Shown: one piece after another, positions 50,456 to 60,712 of the stretch | Layout of the letters: every line of letters starts with the position of its first letter | Numbering within the stretch: position 1 is the first letter of the stretch | DNA from: UBA4744 sp963717135 | GTDB lineage: Bacteria > Actinomycetota > Acidimicrobiia > Spongiisociales > UBA4744 | DNA length: 64,000 bases | Assembly: GCA_963717135.1 (NCBI GenBank) | Contig: CAVQVN010000009.1 | Span: forward strand, 806,001-870,000 | Reading direction: 5' to 3' | Notes under the pieces: generated by a model | Database searches by the model: none | Told to the model about the DNA's origin: nothing | What the model saw: the letters and a program-made list of their open reading frames with translations, nothing else | Position numbers and translations under genes: made by a program

Positions 50456-51466
50456 CTACCCGGGTGCCTTCGTGAAGGCAGGCAGGATCTCCTGCGCGAC
50501 GATATCCCACCCGGCGGCAGAACACCAACCGAACGGCAGCGGCGAGAAGCTGAGAACCAGATCGGTCACGCCCAACTCCCGATATTTTGCGATGCGTTCC
50601 AGCACCTGGGCGGGTGTGCCCACCAGACCATGTCCGGCGACCTCGGCCAGTGATGCGCCCTTCACCAGCCAGGGGGCTTGCCGCCTCCACTCCTCAAACC
50701 GCCGGATGAGGTCGTCCTGATTCTCGCCGACGAGTGCAACCAGACCCAGGCTCCTCCTCACTTGCGCAGGGTTCCGATCCACATGGGCGCAGGCTCGCTC
50801 GAACTCAGCGGCTTTGATTGCGTAGCTCTCCGGTGAGTAACGCCACGCCACGTTCCAGGCGTCGGCCACCCGGGCCGCCGTTCGCAGCGCCAGCGGCCGG
50901 CCTGCGGCCACCAGGATGGGAACGGCCGTTTGTTGGGGCTGTGGATAATTGGGAGCGTCCTCTACATGGAAGCGAGTCCCCGGCACCGTCGACCGACCTT
51001 TCGAGACCATCGACCGGATGAGGCCAACAGCTTCTTCGAGTTCGGCCAGGCGCTGCCGGCCCGGGGGGAATTCCAGTCCGGCGGCCGCGTATTCCGGTTC
51101 GTTCCATCCGGTCCCGAGGCCCAGTTCGAACCGACCGCCGCTCAACCGGTCCAGGGACGCCGTTGCCTTGGCCAGCACCGACGGTGGACGGAAGCCGACC
51201 GCCAGCACCAGAGTTCCCAGAGTGGCCCGCTGGGTCGCGACTGCCAGAGCCGGGAGTAACACCATGGCATCGAGTTGGCTCACCGGACCCGGCGGTCCAC
51301 CCAATACCGCGAGGTCGGTGAAGTAGTGATCGGACACCCACAACGACTCGAACCCCGAGGTCTCCAACTGCACGGCCAGGTCCCGCAGTTCCGGCCAGGC
51401 CGGCAATCCGAACCCGCCGTGCAGGCTGTGCGGCAGGGCGACGCCAACCCGCAGCGGTGCCGTCAC
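50456..51466 (-). CDS. LLM-class F420-dependent oxidoreductase
   Basis: 336 residues. Luciferase-like barrel: RVGVALPHSLHGGFG, LETSGFESLWVSDHYF, VLLPALAVATQRATLGTLVLAVGFRPPSVLAKATASLDRLSGGRFELGLGTGWNEPEY, and a C-terminal TPAQVLERIAKYRELGVTDLVLSF. The LGxGxGW pattern marks the F420 group. Substrate unknown. The GTG at 51466 overlaps the upstream stop by 4 bases (GTGA). Confidence 0.85.
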   Translation of the reverse strand: MTAPLRVGVALPHSLHGGFGLPAWPELRDLAVQLETSGFESLWVSDHYFTDLAVLGGPPGPVSQLDAMVLLPALAVATQRATLGTLVLAVGFRPPSVLAKATASLDRLSGGRFELGLGTGWNEPEYAAAGLEFPPGRQRLAELEEAVGLIRSMVSKGRSTVPGTRFHVEDAPNYPQPQQTAVPILVAAGRPLALRTAARVADAWNVAWRYSPESYAIKAAEFERACAHVDRNPAQVRRSLGLVALVGENQDDLIRRFEEWRRQAPWLVKGASLAEVAGHGLVGTPAQVLERIAKYRELGVTDLVLSFSPLPFGWCSAAGWDIVAQEILPAFTKAPG

Positions 51467-52404
51467 TCGAGCGAGAGCGCGTCGACGAACTTCTGCAATC
51501 GCTCGCGGGTCACGAATCTGATTCGGGGCTCTCGCCTCTCCCGTTCGTACACTTCGAACGGCGAAAACTTGTCGCTGACCAGGAGTCCGCGGTCGGCTCC
51601 CGAGCTGACAAACTCCATTACGAACTCCCGCATGGTCACTTCGCCGATTTCGGGGTGATCCCCGAGCTGGTAAGGGTCTTCGCGCAGGTAGGTTGTCGAC
51701 CCGGCCTTGGTGGCCGTGAAAGCCAGCGGGTTGGCACTCGAGGTGACTACATAGCCAAAAAGCCGCAACAGCGCTTCGACCATTTCCCGAGAGGTCATGG
51801 TGGCCGGGTCAACGCCCTGAGCCCGCAACCCGACGCTGACTGCTTTGGGGATCCGCAATTCATCACCGATCGGCCCGAGCGTGTCGGCCCGCAGGTCTGA
51901 GGCAATGCTCGGGGCAGTTTGGGGCAGGTCCGCCGAGAACTGCTTTTCGAGCGGGTCGAAGCCGATGTGGCCGAGATGCAGGGACGGGCCGGCAACCATC
52001 GGATCCGGCAGCACCCCGGGCTCTTCCAGAGCAATCCTGCCAACCTCGCGTGGTTCACCGTTCCGGCCGGCCAACGCCACCACTGTGGTGACACCGTCGA
52101 TCGGTAGCTCGTGCCGTTTTTCTCTCACTACTTCGACGGCCTCGTTGGTGAGCAGCTCGGCGAGCACTTCATCGATTTCCCCATCCGGAAGCGGAACGTC
52201 GAAAAAGACCTGAGCTTTCTCCCCACGAACGTGGAAGTCGGAAACCCGGGGACGGGGTCGATCAACGTCGATAGCCGACTTCTCCTGTGCCGTCCGGGCC
52301 TTCTCACGAACTGCTTTGCCTCTCCTCGTCGTGAGCATGGCAATCGCTCCCAAGACGAGGGCCAGGAAAATCAGGAAAATACCCAGGAAGCCGAGGTCCT
52401 GCAC
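51463..52404 (-). CDS. Membrane-anchored protein, function unknown
   Basis: 313 residues. One N-terminal helix (about 4-25) then a basic stretch, followed by a soluble part without a recognised fold. ELPIDGVTTVVALAGRNGEPREVGRIALEEPG and LHLGHIGFDPLEKQFSADLPQ suggest a sheet-rich domain, and GVDPATMTSREMVEALLRLFGYVV a helical one. A GTG at 52404 with GGGAG is preferred, though the frame is open to 52431. Coupled to the LLM-class gene. Confidence 0.6.
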   Translation of the reverse strand: MQDLGFLGIFLIFLALVLGAIAMLTTRRGKAVREKARTAQEKSAIDVDRPRPRVSDFHVRGEKAQVFFDVPLPDGEIDEVLAELLTNEAVEVVREKRHELPIDGVTTVVALAGRNGEPREVGRIALEEPGVLPDPMVAGPSLHLGHIGFDPLEKQFSADLPQTAPSIASDLRADTLGPIGDELRIPKAVSVGLRAQGVDPATMTSREMVEALLRLFGYVVTSSANPLAFTATKAGSTTYLREDPYQLGDHPEIGEVTMREFVMEFVSSGADRGLLVSDKFSPFEVYERERREPRIRFVTRERLQKFVDALSLE

Positions 52405-52515
52405 GCCACTCCCTTTCTGCGGACCATTCAATGTTAGGAGAAGAGCGGTCTACTCACGTCGCGATCGTGTCCCGGGCCTTACCGATCAGACAACCAGAAG
52501 GCCAAAGTCAATGAA

Positions 52516-52794
52516 TCACGAGGCTCTTCGACGGGCGGCGATGGAACGCTCTTTGCGAATCCGCCGGCGCTCACGCTCCGACAGGCCACCCCAAATGCCA
52601 AACTTCTCACTCTGCTGAATGGCGAACTCGAGACACTCGGCTTTCACCTGACAGGCGTTGCAGATTGCCTTGGCCTTTCGGGTAGATGCCCCTCGTTCCG
52701 GAAAGAACAGATCCGCATCCGCTCCCGCGCAATTGGAGTAGTCCTGCCAGGCAAGATCGTCGACCGCCAGTGCATCTATGAGACTGCGGTGCAC
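52516..52794 (-). CDS. WhiB-family Fe-S transcription regulator
   Basis: 92 residues, GTG start. Four Cys ligands (22, 45, 48, 54 in NCAGAD and CNACQVKAEC) bind a 4Fe-4S cluster; GIWGG (66-70) is the turn, and SERERRRIRKERSIAARRR the basic DNA-binding tail. WhiB proteins are confined to Actinomycetota and their phages and act with the primary sigma factor. Followed by the unknown membrane gene after 111 bases. Confidence 0.95.
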   Translation of the reverse strand: MHRSLIDALAVDDLAWQDYSNCAGADADLFFPERGASTRKAKAICNACQVKAECLEFAIQQSEKFGIWGGLSERERRRIRKERSIAARRRAS

Positions 52795-52816
52795 GAGTGC
52801 ACCCCCCTTTGCAATT

Positions 52817-52859
52817 TTGTAATTACAAGCATGTAATCAGGCCGCACACGCGCTGTCAA
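52817..52859 (-). promoter_or_regulatory. whiB promoter with palindromic site
   Basis: On the minus strand TTGACA (52859-52854) is a perfect -35 box. TTACAT, 17 bases on, is a weak -10. TTGTAATTACAA (52817-52828), an exact 12-bp palindrome, lies just downstream, in the AT-rich region before the ribosome site, and could be an operator. Confidence 0.55.
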
Positions 52860-52893
52860 GACGGATTCCCCCGCATTTGCGGGGGAATCCGTC
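52860..52893. terminator. Strong hairpin upstream of whiB
   Basis: Arms of 16 bp (GACGGATTCCCCCGCA and its complement) with a TT loop. It lies downstream of the four-helix-bundle gene and separates it from the whiB promoter. No T-tract follows. Confidence 0.8.
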
Positions 52894-52894
52894 G

Positions 52895-52992
52895 GTTTCA
52901 GGTTTCAGGTTTCAGGTTTCAGGTGAAAAACAACTGCATTCCTCGGTCGCCGTAAGGGTTGGATCGGTCGGTTTCAGGGTTCAGGTTTCAGG
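52895..52992. repeat. GGTTTCA heptamer repeat, two clusters
   Basis: Four GGTTTCA units at 52895-52923 and three at about 52969-52992. The inverted form occurs at 53424-53458, on the other side of the four-helix-bundle gene. Confidence 0.75.
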
Positions 52993-53022
52993 TAGAAAAC
53001 AGCACACTCATCCGGTCCCCTG

Positions 53023-53379
53023 TCAGGGTTGGCGGACACGCTCGAGCAGGCTGGTGAGCATTCGGCGCACCCGATCAACTTCTGCAAAGAGGGCATCGAA
53101 TACCGCTGAGTCGAGGTAGCCGAGGTCGTGAGCCAGGAGAAGGTGACACTCAATCTCCACCGCGGATGCACGGGCCATATCCAGGTACCGAGCGAATTCT
53201 CGCTGTGTGCTACGCCCCGAGCCTTCAGCGATGTTGGCAGTAATCGATGTCGCTGCCCGTCGAATCTGGCCGACGAGCCCATAGGTTTCGCTCCTGGGGA
53301 ACGACCTGGTCTTCGTGTACAAAACCAAAGCAAGCTGGTGGGCAACAGCCCAGACGTCGAGTTTCTTGAAATCCTGCAT
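53023..53379 (-). CDS. Four-helix-bundle protein (23S rRNA IVP family)
   Basis: 118 residues. FKKLDVWAVAHQLALVLYT, YGLVGQIRRAATSITANIAEGSGR, EFARYLDMARASAVEIECHLLLAHDLGYL and VRRMLTSLLERV are the four helices of the S23/IVP family, first known from rRNA intervening sequences and also found alone in chromosomes. No rRNA is in the window. The ATG at 53379 is chosen because the residues before it derive from the repeat. The gene is bracketed by inverted heptamer repeats and followed by a terminator. Confidence 0.85.
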   Translation of the reverse strand: MQDFKKLDVWAVAHQLALVLYTKTRSFPRSETYGLVGQIRRAATSITANIAEGSGRSTQREFARYLDMARASAVEIECHLLLAHDLGYLDSAVFDALFAEVDRVRRMLTSLLERVRQP

Positions 53380-53423
53380 ACCTCGATACGTATCACGCAC
53401 ATGTGACACGTCCCGACCGCTTG

Positions 53424-53458
53424 GCAACCTGAAACCTGAAACTTGAAACCTGCAACCT
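53424..53458. repeat. Inverted copy of the heptamer repeat
   Basis: AACCTGAAACCTGAAACTTGAAACCTGCAACC is the complement-strand form of the repeat at 52895-52992. Lies upstream of the four-helix-bundle gene and of sdhC. Confidence 0.75.
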
Positions 53459-53557
53459 TTACAAAATGGGAACAACGGCCCTGGTGGCCTGGGCTGATGG
53501 TGTTCCTCCCACTGCTAGCTTTGGATCAACCTGAAACCTCGTGCTTGGAGGCTCGTA

Positions 53558-54301
53558 GTGACGACCACCGACAAGGGCACGGACCGCGGTACTGCGAATC
53601 GCCGACGGCCCTGGGCGATCGAGTTTTACAGCTCGGCCGTAGGGAAGAAATGGGTGATGGCCATCACCGGCATCATCTTCCTCGGCTACGTATTCGTCCA
53701 CATGCTGGGCAACCTCAAGCTGTACCTCGGCACCGACCCGACCGGGATCTATGCCATCGACCACTACGGCGAGTGGCTGCGTGAACTGCTCGAACCGTTC
53801 CTTCCCCGTGAAGGCTTGCTCTGGATCTTTCGGGTGGTGCTGATCAGCTCGGTGGTGCTCCATATCCACGCTGCCTACTCGTTGACCGTCACCAACTGGA
53901 AGGCGCGACCGATGCGGTATCAATCGCCGCGGGAATACCTCGTCGCCAATTACGCCTCGCGAACCATGCGGTGGTCCGGCGTGATCGTCGGGGCCTTCAT
54001 TGCCTTTCATGTGATGGATCTGACGATCGGCAACGTCAATCCCGAGTTTGTGGCGGGCGACGTTCACGCCAATCTGATCGCCAGCTTCACCCGACCGGGG
54101 ATAGCCATCTTCTATATCGTGGCCAATCTTCTCCTGGGCCTTCACATTTTCCACGGGACCTGGAGCCTTTTTCAGAGCATCGGGTGGAACAACCCCCGGT
54201 TCAACGAGTGGCGCCGCTGGCTGGCCTGGGCGTTCACCGCGGTCATCGTCATCGCCAACGTCAGCTTCCCGCTGACGGTGCTGACCGGTCTGGTCAAGTG
54301 A
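53558..54301 (+). CDS. sdhC: Succinate dehydrogenase cytochrome b558 subunit
   Basis: 247 residues, GTG start. Five membrane helices with His residues at VFVHMLGNLKLYLG, LHIHAAYSL, IAFHVMDL and GLHIFHGTWS that would bind two hemes. This b558-type fused anchor needs no SdhD, and none follows. First gene of sdhCAB; 7 bases before sdhA. Confidence 0.9.
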   Translation: MTTTDKGTDRGTANRRRPWAIEFYSSAVGKKWVMAITGIIFLGYVFVHMLGNLKLYLGTDPTGIYAIDHYGEWLRELLEPFLPREGLLWIFRVVLISSVVLHIHAAYSLTVTNWKARPMRYQSPREYLVANYASRTMRWSGVIVGAFIAFHVMDLTIGNVNPEFVAGDVHANLIASFTRPGIAIFYIVANLLLGLHIFHGTWSLFQSIGWNNPRFNEWRRWLAWAFTAVIVIANVSFPLTVLTGLVK

Positions 54302-54308
54302 GAGGGGG

Positions 54309-56227
<1,919 letters not shown>

Positions 56228-56231
<4 letters not shown>

Positions 56232-56989
56232 ATATCACATTGCGTGTATGGCGCCAGGACAAGTTGGACGCTCCCGGTCGGTTCGTCGAATACGACGCTC
56301 CGGACATCGAGTCACATGCCTCCTTCCTGGAGATGCTCGACATCGTCAACGAGCGCCTGACCGACCAGGGCGAAGAACCCATCGCTTTCGACAGCGACTG
56401 CCGGGAAGGCATCTGCGGGATGTGCGGGCTCATGATCAATGGTCTCGCCCATGGTCCCCAGCAAGGAACGGCCACCTGCCAGCTCCACATGCGGAAGTTC
56501 AAGGACGGCGATGTGATCACGATCGAGCCGTGGCGGGCGGCCGGTTTCCCGATAATCCGCGATCTGGTGGTGGACCGCAGCTCGTTTGATCGGATCATCG
56601 AAGCGGGCGGGTACATCACGGTGCCGACCGGCAGCGCTCCCGACGCCAATCTGATCCCGGTGCCCAAACCGGCCGCCGAAGCCGCCATGGACGCCGCCTC
56701 GTGCATCGGATGTGGAGCTTGTGTCGCCTCATGTCCGAACAGTGCCGCGCAGTTGTTCGTAGCGGCCAAGGTGGCGAACCTCAACCTGCTCCCCCAGGGC
56801 CAACCCGAACGCTGGACCCGGGTGGAAGCAATGGTCGACGAGATGGAACGGCACTTCGGGTCGTGCACCAACCACGGTGAATGCGAAGCGGCCTGTCCGA
56901 AGCGGATCTCGCTGGACTTCATCGCCATGATGAACAAGGACTACATCAAAGCGAAGTTCAAGAACCGTCGGATGGCCGGTCAGCGGTAG
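56228..56989 (+). CDS. sdhB: Succinate dehydrogenase iron-sulfur subunit
   Basis: 253 residues, GTG start overlapping the sdhA stop. 2Fe-2S site in DCREGICGMCGLMING and ATCQLH; 4Fe-4S site CIGCGACVASCPN; 3Fe-4S site CTNHGECEAACPK. Last gene of the operon. Confidence 0.94.
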
Positions 56990-57248
56990 ACCCGAGCCGC
57001 GATGTAGGAGAAGGCCCGAGGCCTCTTTGGCGCGAAATCGGCGTCCCCCGGCGTGGCCGCGCACATCACCGCGACCCGCCCCCTTCTATTGGGTATGCCC
57101 TGCCCGCCACCTGCTCCCGAGACTCGCAAACCCATCAGGCGGGTGACTAGTCAGCGCGGGCTTCTTTCCTTTGATTCTGGGGGTTTTGGGCCTCCAGGCC
57201 GATGCCATCAACACAAGGGCTTCGACCACCCGCAGAACGGGAAACGAT

Positions 57249-57803
57249 ATGCGACGGTTACTCCAGGGAAAACAGGAAAGAGGTGCAACTCTCATAGAGT
57301 TCGCCGTGATCTTCCCGCTCATCATCGTGCTGGTGATGGGCATTGCCGAGTTCAGCTTGGCCTTCAAAGACTGGCTGACCATCAGTCATGCCAGCCGGGA
57401 AGGCGCCCGGGCGGGGGCCACTGCCGCCAACGACATCGCGGCCGACATCCAGATTCTCAGCGCTATTGAGGATGCGCTCACCGGCGGCGACTTGCAGTCG
57501 ATTATCAACGTTCAGGTCTCGGACCCGGACGGTGTCGATTCGACGACCTATACCTATACCGGGGATCCCATTTGCGCTTGGACCCCGTGCCCCGATCCCA
57601 GCGCCGGTGCTCCCCCGCTCTACGCCCCGCCCTACCAGGCCCCTAATTACCTTCCTGAAGATCGCGATGTGACGGCCCCGAGTCCGGGCCGGATTCAAGT
57701 ATCGGTCACACTGACGCACAACTGGTTCACCGGCTTCTTCGGTAGTACCTCTACCTGGACGTCGGACACCATCATGCGTCTCGAGCCAAGGGTGTTCGGA
57801 TGA
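57249..57803 (+). CDS. TadE-like pilus/pseudopilin protein, cassette copy 1 gene 1
   Basis: 184 residues. The N-terminal ERGATLIEFAVIFPLIIVLVMGIAEFSLAF is a TadE signal and helix (prepilin-like Glu at +5). The rest is an outside domain with a Pro-rich segment (PICAWTPCPDPSAGAPPLYAPPY) and two Cys. It ends SDTIMRLEPRVF. The stop overlaps the next gene by 4 bases (ATGA). Probably a minor pilin or envelope protein of a Tad-like system. Confidence 0.8.
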   Translation: MRRLLQGKQERGATLIEFAVIFPLIIVLVMGIAEFSLAFKDWLTISHASREGARAGATAANDIAADIQILSAIEDALTGGDLQSIINVQVSDPDGVDSTTYTYTGDPICAWTPCPDPSAGAPPLYAPPYQAPNYLPEDRDVTAPSPGRIQVSVTLTHNWFTGFFGSTSTWTSDTIMRLEPRVFG

Positions 57804-58390
57804 AACGCTGGATCAAACGTACGGCGAAGTCGGAGAAAGGCGCCAGCCTCATTGAGGCGGCCATCGTCGCCCCCCTGCTCGTTCTTCTGGCATTCGGAGC
57901 AGCCGAATTCGGTTTTGTGTTCATCGACTACCTCGAAGTTTCGAGCGCGGCTCGCGAGGGCGCCCGGGTGGGCAGCGCGGTCGGGGACGCCATCGACGCC
58001 GACACGTTGATTCTCGGGGCGGTTGCCGAAGCGACGGCCGGCATCGGCAATTCGACCATCGAGACGATCTGGATATTCAAGGCTCAGGCCAACGGCGATC
58101 CGGTCGATAACTGTGTAGTGGACGACTCCTCCGACTACTACAAGTGCACCGGCCTGACGACCCATACCATGATCTATGACGCCGCCGGCAATCACCTCAA
58201 GGGTTCCTGGAACTCGACCGGACGTGGTGTGACGGTTGGCCTCAATTGTCCAGCGGTACCCGGCGATTGTCCGGACCGACTCGGGGTCCGGGTCGTCTTC
58301 ACCCACCAGTACATCACCGGGTTCGGCGGGTTTCCCACCGGTCCCTTTGCCGAGGATGCGGTGTTCCAGCTCGAGCCCGATGTGGGCTGA
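57800..58390 (+). CDS. TadE-like protein, cassette copy 1 gene 2
   Basis: 196 residues. KGASLIEAAIVAPLLVLLAFGAAEFGFVF is the TadE leader and helix; SSAAREGARVGSAVGD is the conserved region after it. Four Cys in DNCVVDD, YKCTGL, GLNCPA, GDCPDR. Same orientation and coupled to its neighbours. The second copy is at 60709. Confidence 0.82.
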   Translation: MKRWIKRTAKSEKGASLIEAAIVAPLLVLLAFGAAEFGFVFIDYLEVSSAAREGARVGSAVGDAIDADTLILGAVAEATAGIGNSTIETIWIFKAQANGDPVDNCVVDDSSDYYKCTGLTTHTMIYDAAGNHLKGSWNSTGRGVTVGLNCPAVPGDCPDRLGVRVVFTHQYITGFGGFPTGPFAEDAVFQLEPDVG

Positions 58391-58408
58391 CAGGTAGGGA
58401 GCGAAGCC

Positions 58409-59935
58409 ATGGCCAAACGACACCTCCAGCCGGAAGATGACCGGGGCGCCATCCTTCCTTTTGTAGCGCTCCTCCTGGTGCTGCTCCTGGGGCTGGCCTC
58501 TTTCGCCGTCGACCTCGGTTGGTTCTACTTGAACTCGGTTCGGATCCAGCGGGCCGCCGAGTCGGCCGCCCTGGCCGGCGTGATCCACATGCCACAGGCC
58601 TATGCCACCAAGGCCGAGCCGACCGCCCTCCAGGTGGCCGCCACCAACGGCTACGTGGATGGGGCAGATGGTGCCTCGATCACGGTCGTGGACGGGCTCA
58701 CCTGGGGCGAACCAAACCAGATCGAGGTGGAGATCAGCGACACAGTCGACACCTTCTTGCTGCGGGCCCTCGGAAAGCCGAGCCAGACCATCACCCGCAG
58801 TGCCATTGCCGAATACGTGCCTCCTCTCCCGCTGGGCAGTCCTGAGTCACAGTTCGGCAACAGCTGCGATCCCAACGAGCCGGGCTGTACCGGTCAACCG
58901 AATTTTTGGGCCAATATCCACGGCAAGTACACCGACACGCGCATGGGCGATGCCCACTCGTCCTACTGCGAGGACGGTACGGGTAACGGAAGCACCGGGT
59001 GCACCATGAACGTTTCGTGGCGCGACCCTGCCACCAGTACCAGGGGGGGCGGATATCTGTACGGCATCGAAGCGACCGCCGGCAACGCCTTCTCTATCCA
59101 GTTCCTCGACATCGTCCACCACAACATTTCCGGCGGGGCCACCACCAATGACAACTGGCGAACCGGGGATCGGGGCTGCGAGGCCTGGGGCGACAGCTCG
59201 GCCGGTTGCGGTCAGACCGTGCGTACCACTTTGTACGCACCCGATCCCTCACCCCTGAACCTCAACGGCAACGTCCCCCTGTGCGTCAAGGACTGGCCGC
59301 CGGCTCCGCAGGTCCCGGAGAGCGATCCGTATGTATGGGAAGCCCCCTGGTGCACCACGACGCCCCCGGCCGACGGCCTCTACGTACTTCAGATCGAAGT
59401 GCTGAATCCGCCGCCCGGTCATGCCGGGTGGTCCGGCCTCAATCGCTATTCGGTCCGGGCGACCGGCGGGGCTCGTCTCTACGGCCTGGGCGACATGTCG
59501 CTCTACAACAACGCCACCGGCACCACCAGCGACTTCTATATGGCCGAGGTGAGCGACATCTACTCCGGTAAGACCTTCATCCTGGAGTTGTACGACCCGG
59601 GCGAAGCGAATCCGGGCGGTTGGGTCGAAGTATTGGCACCCAATGGGGCGGGGTCCTGGATCAACTACAACAGTTGCAAGATGAGCGTGCGGAGCAGCGA
59701 GGCCGCCTCGTGGGGATCAACCACCACCCTTTCCCCTTGCAGGTTCTTCGCCAACAACGACGGCGGGTCCAACGACTACAACGGCGATTGGATCAAGCTC
59801 GAGATGGACCTCAACAGCTACACGTGCGGTGCCGACTGCTGGTGGAAGCTCAACTACGACTACCCCAACAGCGTGAACGATACGACGACGTGGAAGGCCT
59901 ACATCGTCGGCAACCCGGTTCACCTGCTCAAGTAG
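58409..59935 (+). CDS. TadG-like protein with large Cys-rich ectodomain, copy 1
   Basis: 508 residues. RGAILPFVALLLVLLLGLASFAVDLGWFYLNSVRIQRAAESAALAG is a TadG-type N-terminus (membrane helix 16-37). No von Willebrand domain follows. Instead there are about 350 residues with paired Cys (GNSCDPNEPGCTG, SSYCEDGTG, STGCTMN, DRGCE, CGADCWW) and sheet-like segments YGIEATAGNAFSIQFLDIVHH and ARLYGLGDMSLYNNATGTTS. It ends GNPVHLLK. Probably an exposed pilus-associated or adhesive protein. The copy at 61335 has exactly the same length. Confidence 0.75.
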   Translation: MAKRHLQPEDDRGAILPFVALLLVLLLGLASFAVDLGWFYLNSVRIQRAAESAALAGVIHMPQAYATKAEPTALQVAATNGYVDGADGASITVVDGLTWGEPNQIEVEISDTVDTFLLRALGKPSQTITRSAIAEYVPPLPLGSPESQFGNSCDPNEPGCTGQPNFWANIHGKYTDTRMGDAHSSYCEDGTGNGSTGCTMNVSWRDPATSTRGGGYLYGIEATAGNAFSIQFLDIVHHNISGGATTNDNWRTGDRGCEAWGDSSAGCGQTVRTTLYAPDPSPLNLNGNVPLCVKDWPPAPQVPESDPYVWEAPWCTTTPPADGLYVLQIEVLNPPPGHAGWSGLNRYSVRATGGARLYGLGDMSLYNNATGTTSDFYMAEVSDIYSGKTFILELYDPGEANPGGWVEVLAPNGAGSWINYNSCKMSVRSSEAASWGSTTTLSPCRFFANNDGGSNDYNGDWIKLEMDLNSYTCGADCWWKLNYDYPNSVNDTTTWKAYIVGNPVHLLK

Positions 59936-60017
59936 GGACCGGTCGGCGGGCGATTCGGCGACCCGGCCGGCACCCAATAAGCTTCAGGGTTTCCTTATTG
60001 CTACCGACAAACCCAGA

Positions 60018-60046
60018 GTGGTAACATTGCCACGCATCGTGGTATT
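60018..60046. promoter_or_regulatory. Inverted repeats upstream of cassette copy 2
   Basis: GTGGTA-ACAT-TGCCAC (60018-60033) overlaps CCACG-CAT-CGTGG (60030-60042), giving alternating GTGG/CCAC pairings. The same layout recurs at 62940-62964 before the third pilin gene. The region could be an operator or an RNA switch; it belongs to the 120-base duplicated intergenic stretch. Confidence 0.45.
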
Positions 60047-60106
60047 GGTGGACGGGAGGCTTGATCGGACCCTCGTTGGAGGTGCCCGAAAGAGCAGAGG
60101 AGTGAC

Positions 60107-60712
60107 GTGAGGTCACGACTATTGAGGCAACCCGGCCGTTCCCATGCCCGAGAAGGTGGCGCAGCACTCATCGAGACCTCGCGCAATGAACGGGGCGCCA
60201 CGCTCGTAGAGTTCGCCGTGATCTTCCCGCTCGTCATCATGCTCGTCATGGGTATCGCCGAGTTCAGTTTGGCTTTCAAGGACTGGCTCACGATCAATCA
60301 CGCCAGCCGCCAGGGCGCCCGGGGAGGAGCCACGGCCGCCAACGACATCACGGCCGACATCCAGGTGCTCAATGCGGTTGAAGAGGCGCTCGCCGGCGGC
60401 GACGTGCAGTCGATCGTCAACGTGCGAGTTTCGAACCCGGACGGTGCCCAGTCGACCACCTACACGTATACCGGTGATCCCATCTGCGCCTGGACTCCTT
60501 GCCCCGATCCGTACGCCGGTCCCAACCTCTACGACCCGCCCTACCAGCCTCCCAACTATCTCCCCGAAAACCGGGACGTAACCGCCCCCCAACCCGGCCG
60601 CATCAAGGTCTCGATCACCCTCACGCACGAGTGGTTCACCGGCCTCTTCGCCGATACTTCCACCTGGACCGCCGAGACGATCATGCGTCTCGAGCCGAGG
60701 TTGTTCTCATGA
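60107..60712 (+). CDS. TadE-like protein, cassette copy 2 gene 1, with mosaic N-terminus
   Basis: 201 residues, GTG start. Residues 1-23 (RLLRQPGRSHAREGGAALIE) match the start of the third pilin at 63043; from residue 28 (RNERGATLVEFAVIFPLVIMLVM) the protein matches copy 1 at 57249. It therefore has two TadE-type leader motifs in a row. The rest, including the PICAWTPCPDP segment, is close to copy 1. The stop overlaps the next gene by 4 bases. Confidence 0.8.
   Translation: MRSRLLRQPGRSHAREGGAALIETSRNERGATLVEFAVIFPLVIMLVMGIAEFSLAFKDWLTINHASRQGARGGATAANDITADIQVLNAVEEALAGGDVQSIVNVRVSNPDGAQSTTYTYTGDPICAWTPCPDPYAGPNLYDPPYQPPNYLPENRDVTAPQPGRIKVSITLTHEWFTGLFADTSTWTAETIMRLEPRLFS

Noticed and set aside
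57090..57248. Riboswitch (cyclic-di-GMP type) before the first pilin gene
   Set aside because: GCAAACCC and TGACTAGTCA drew attention, but the paired helices and the conserved core of the known classes could not be found.
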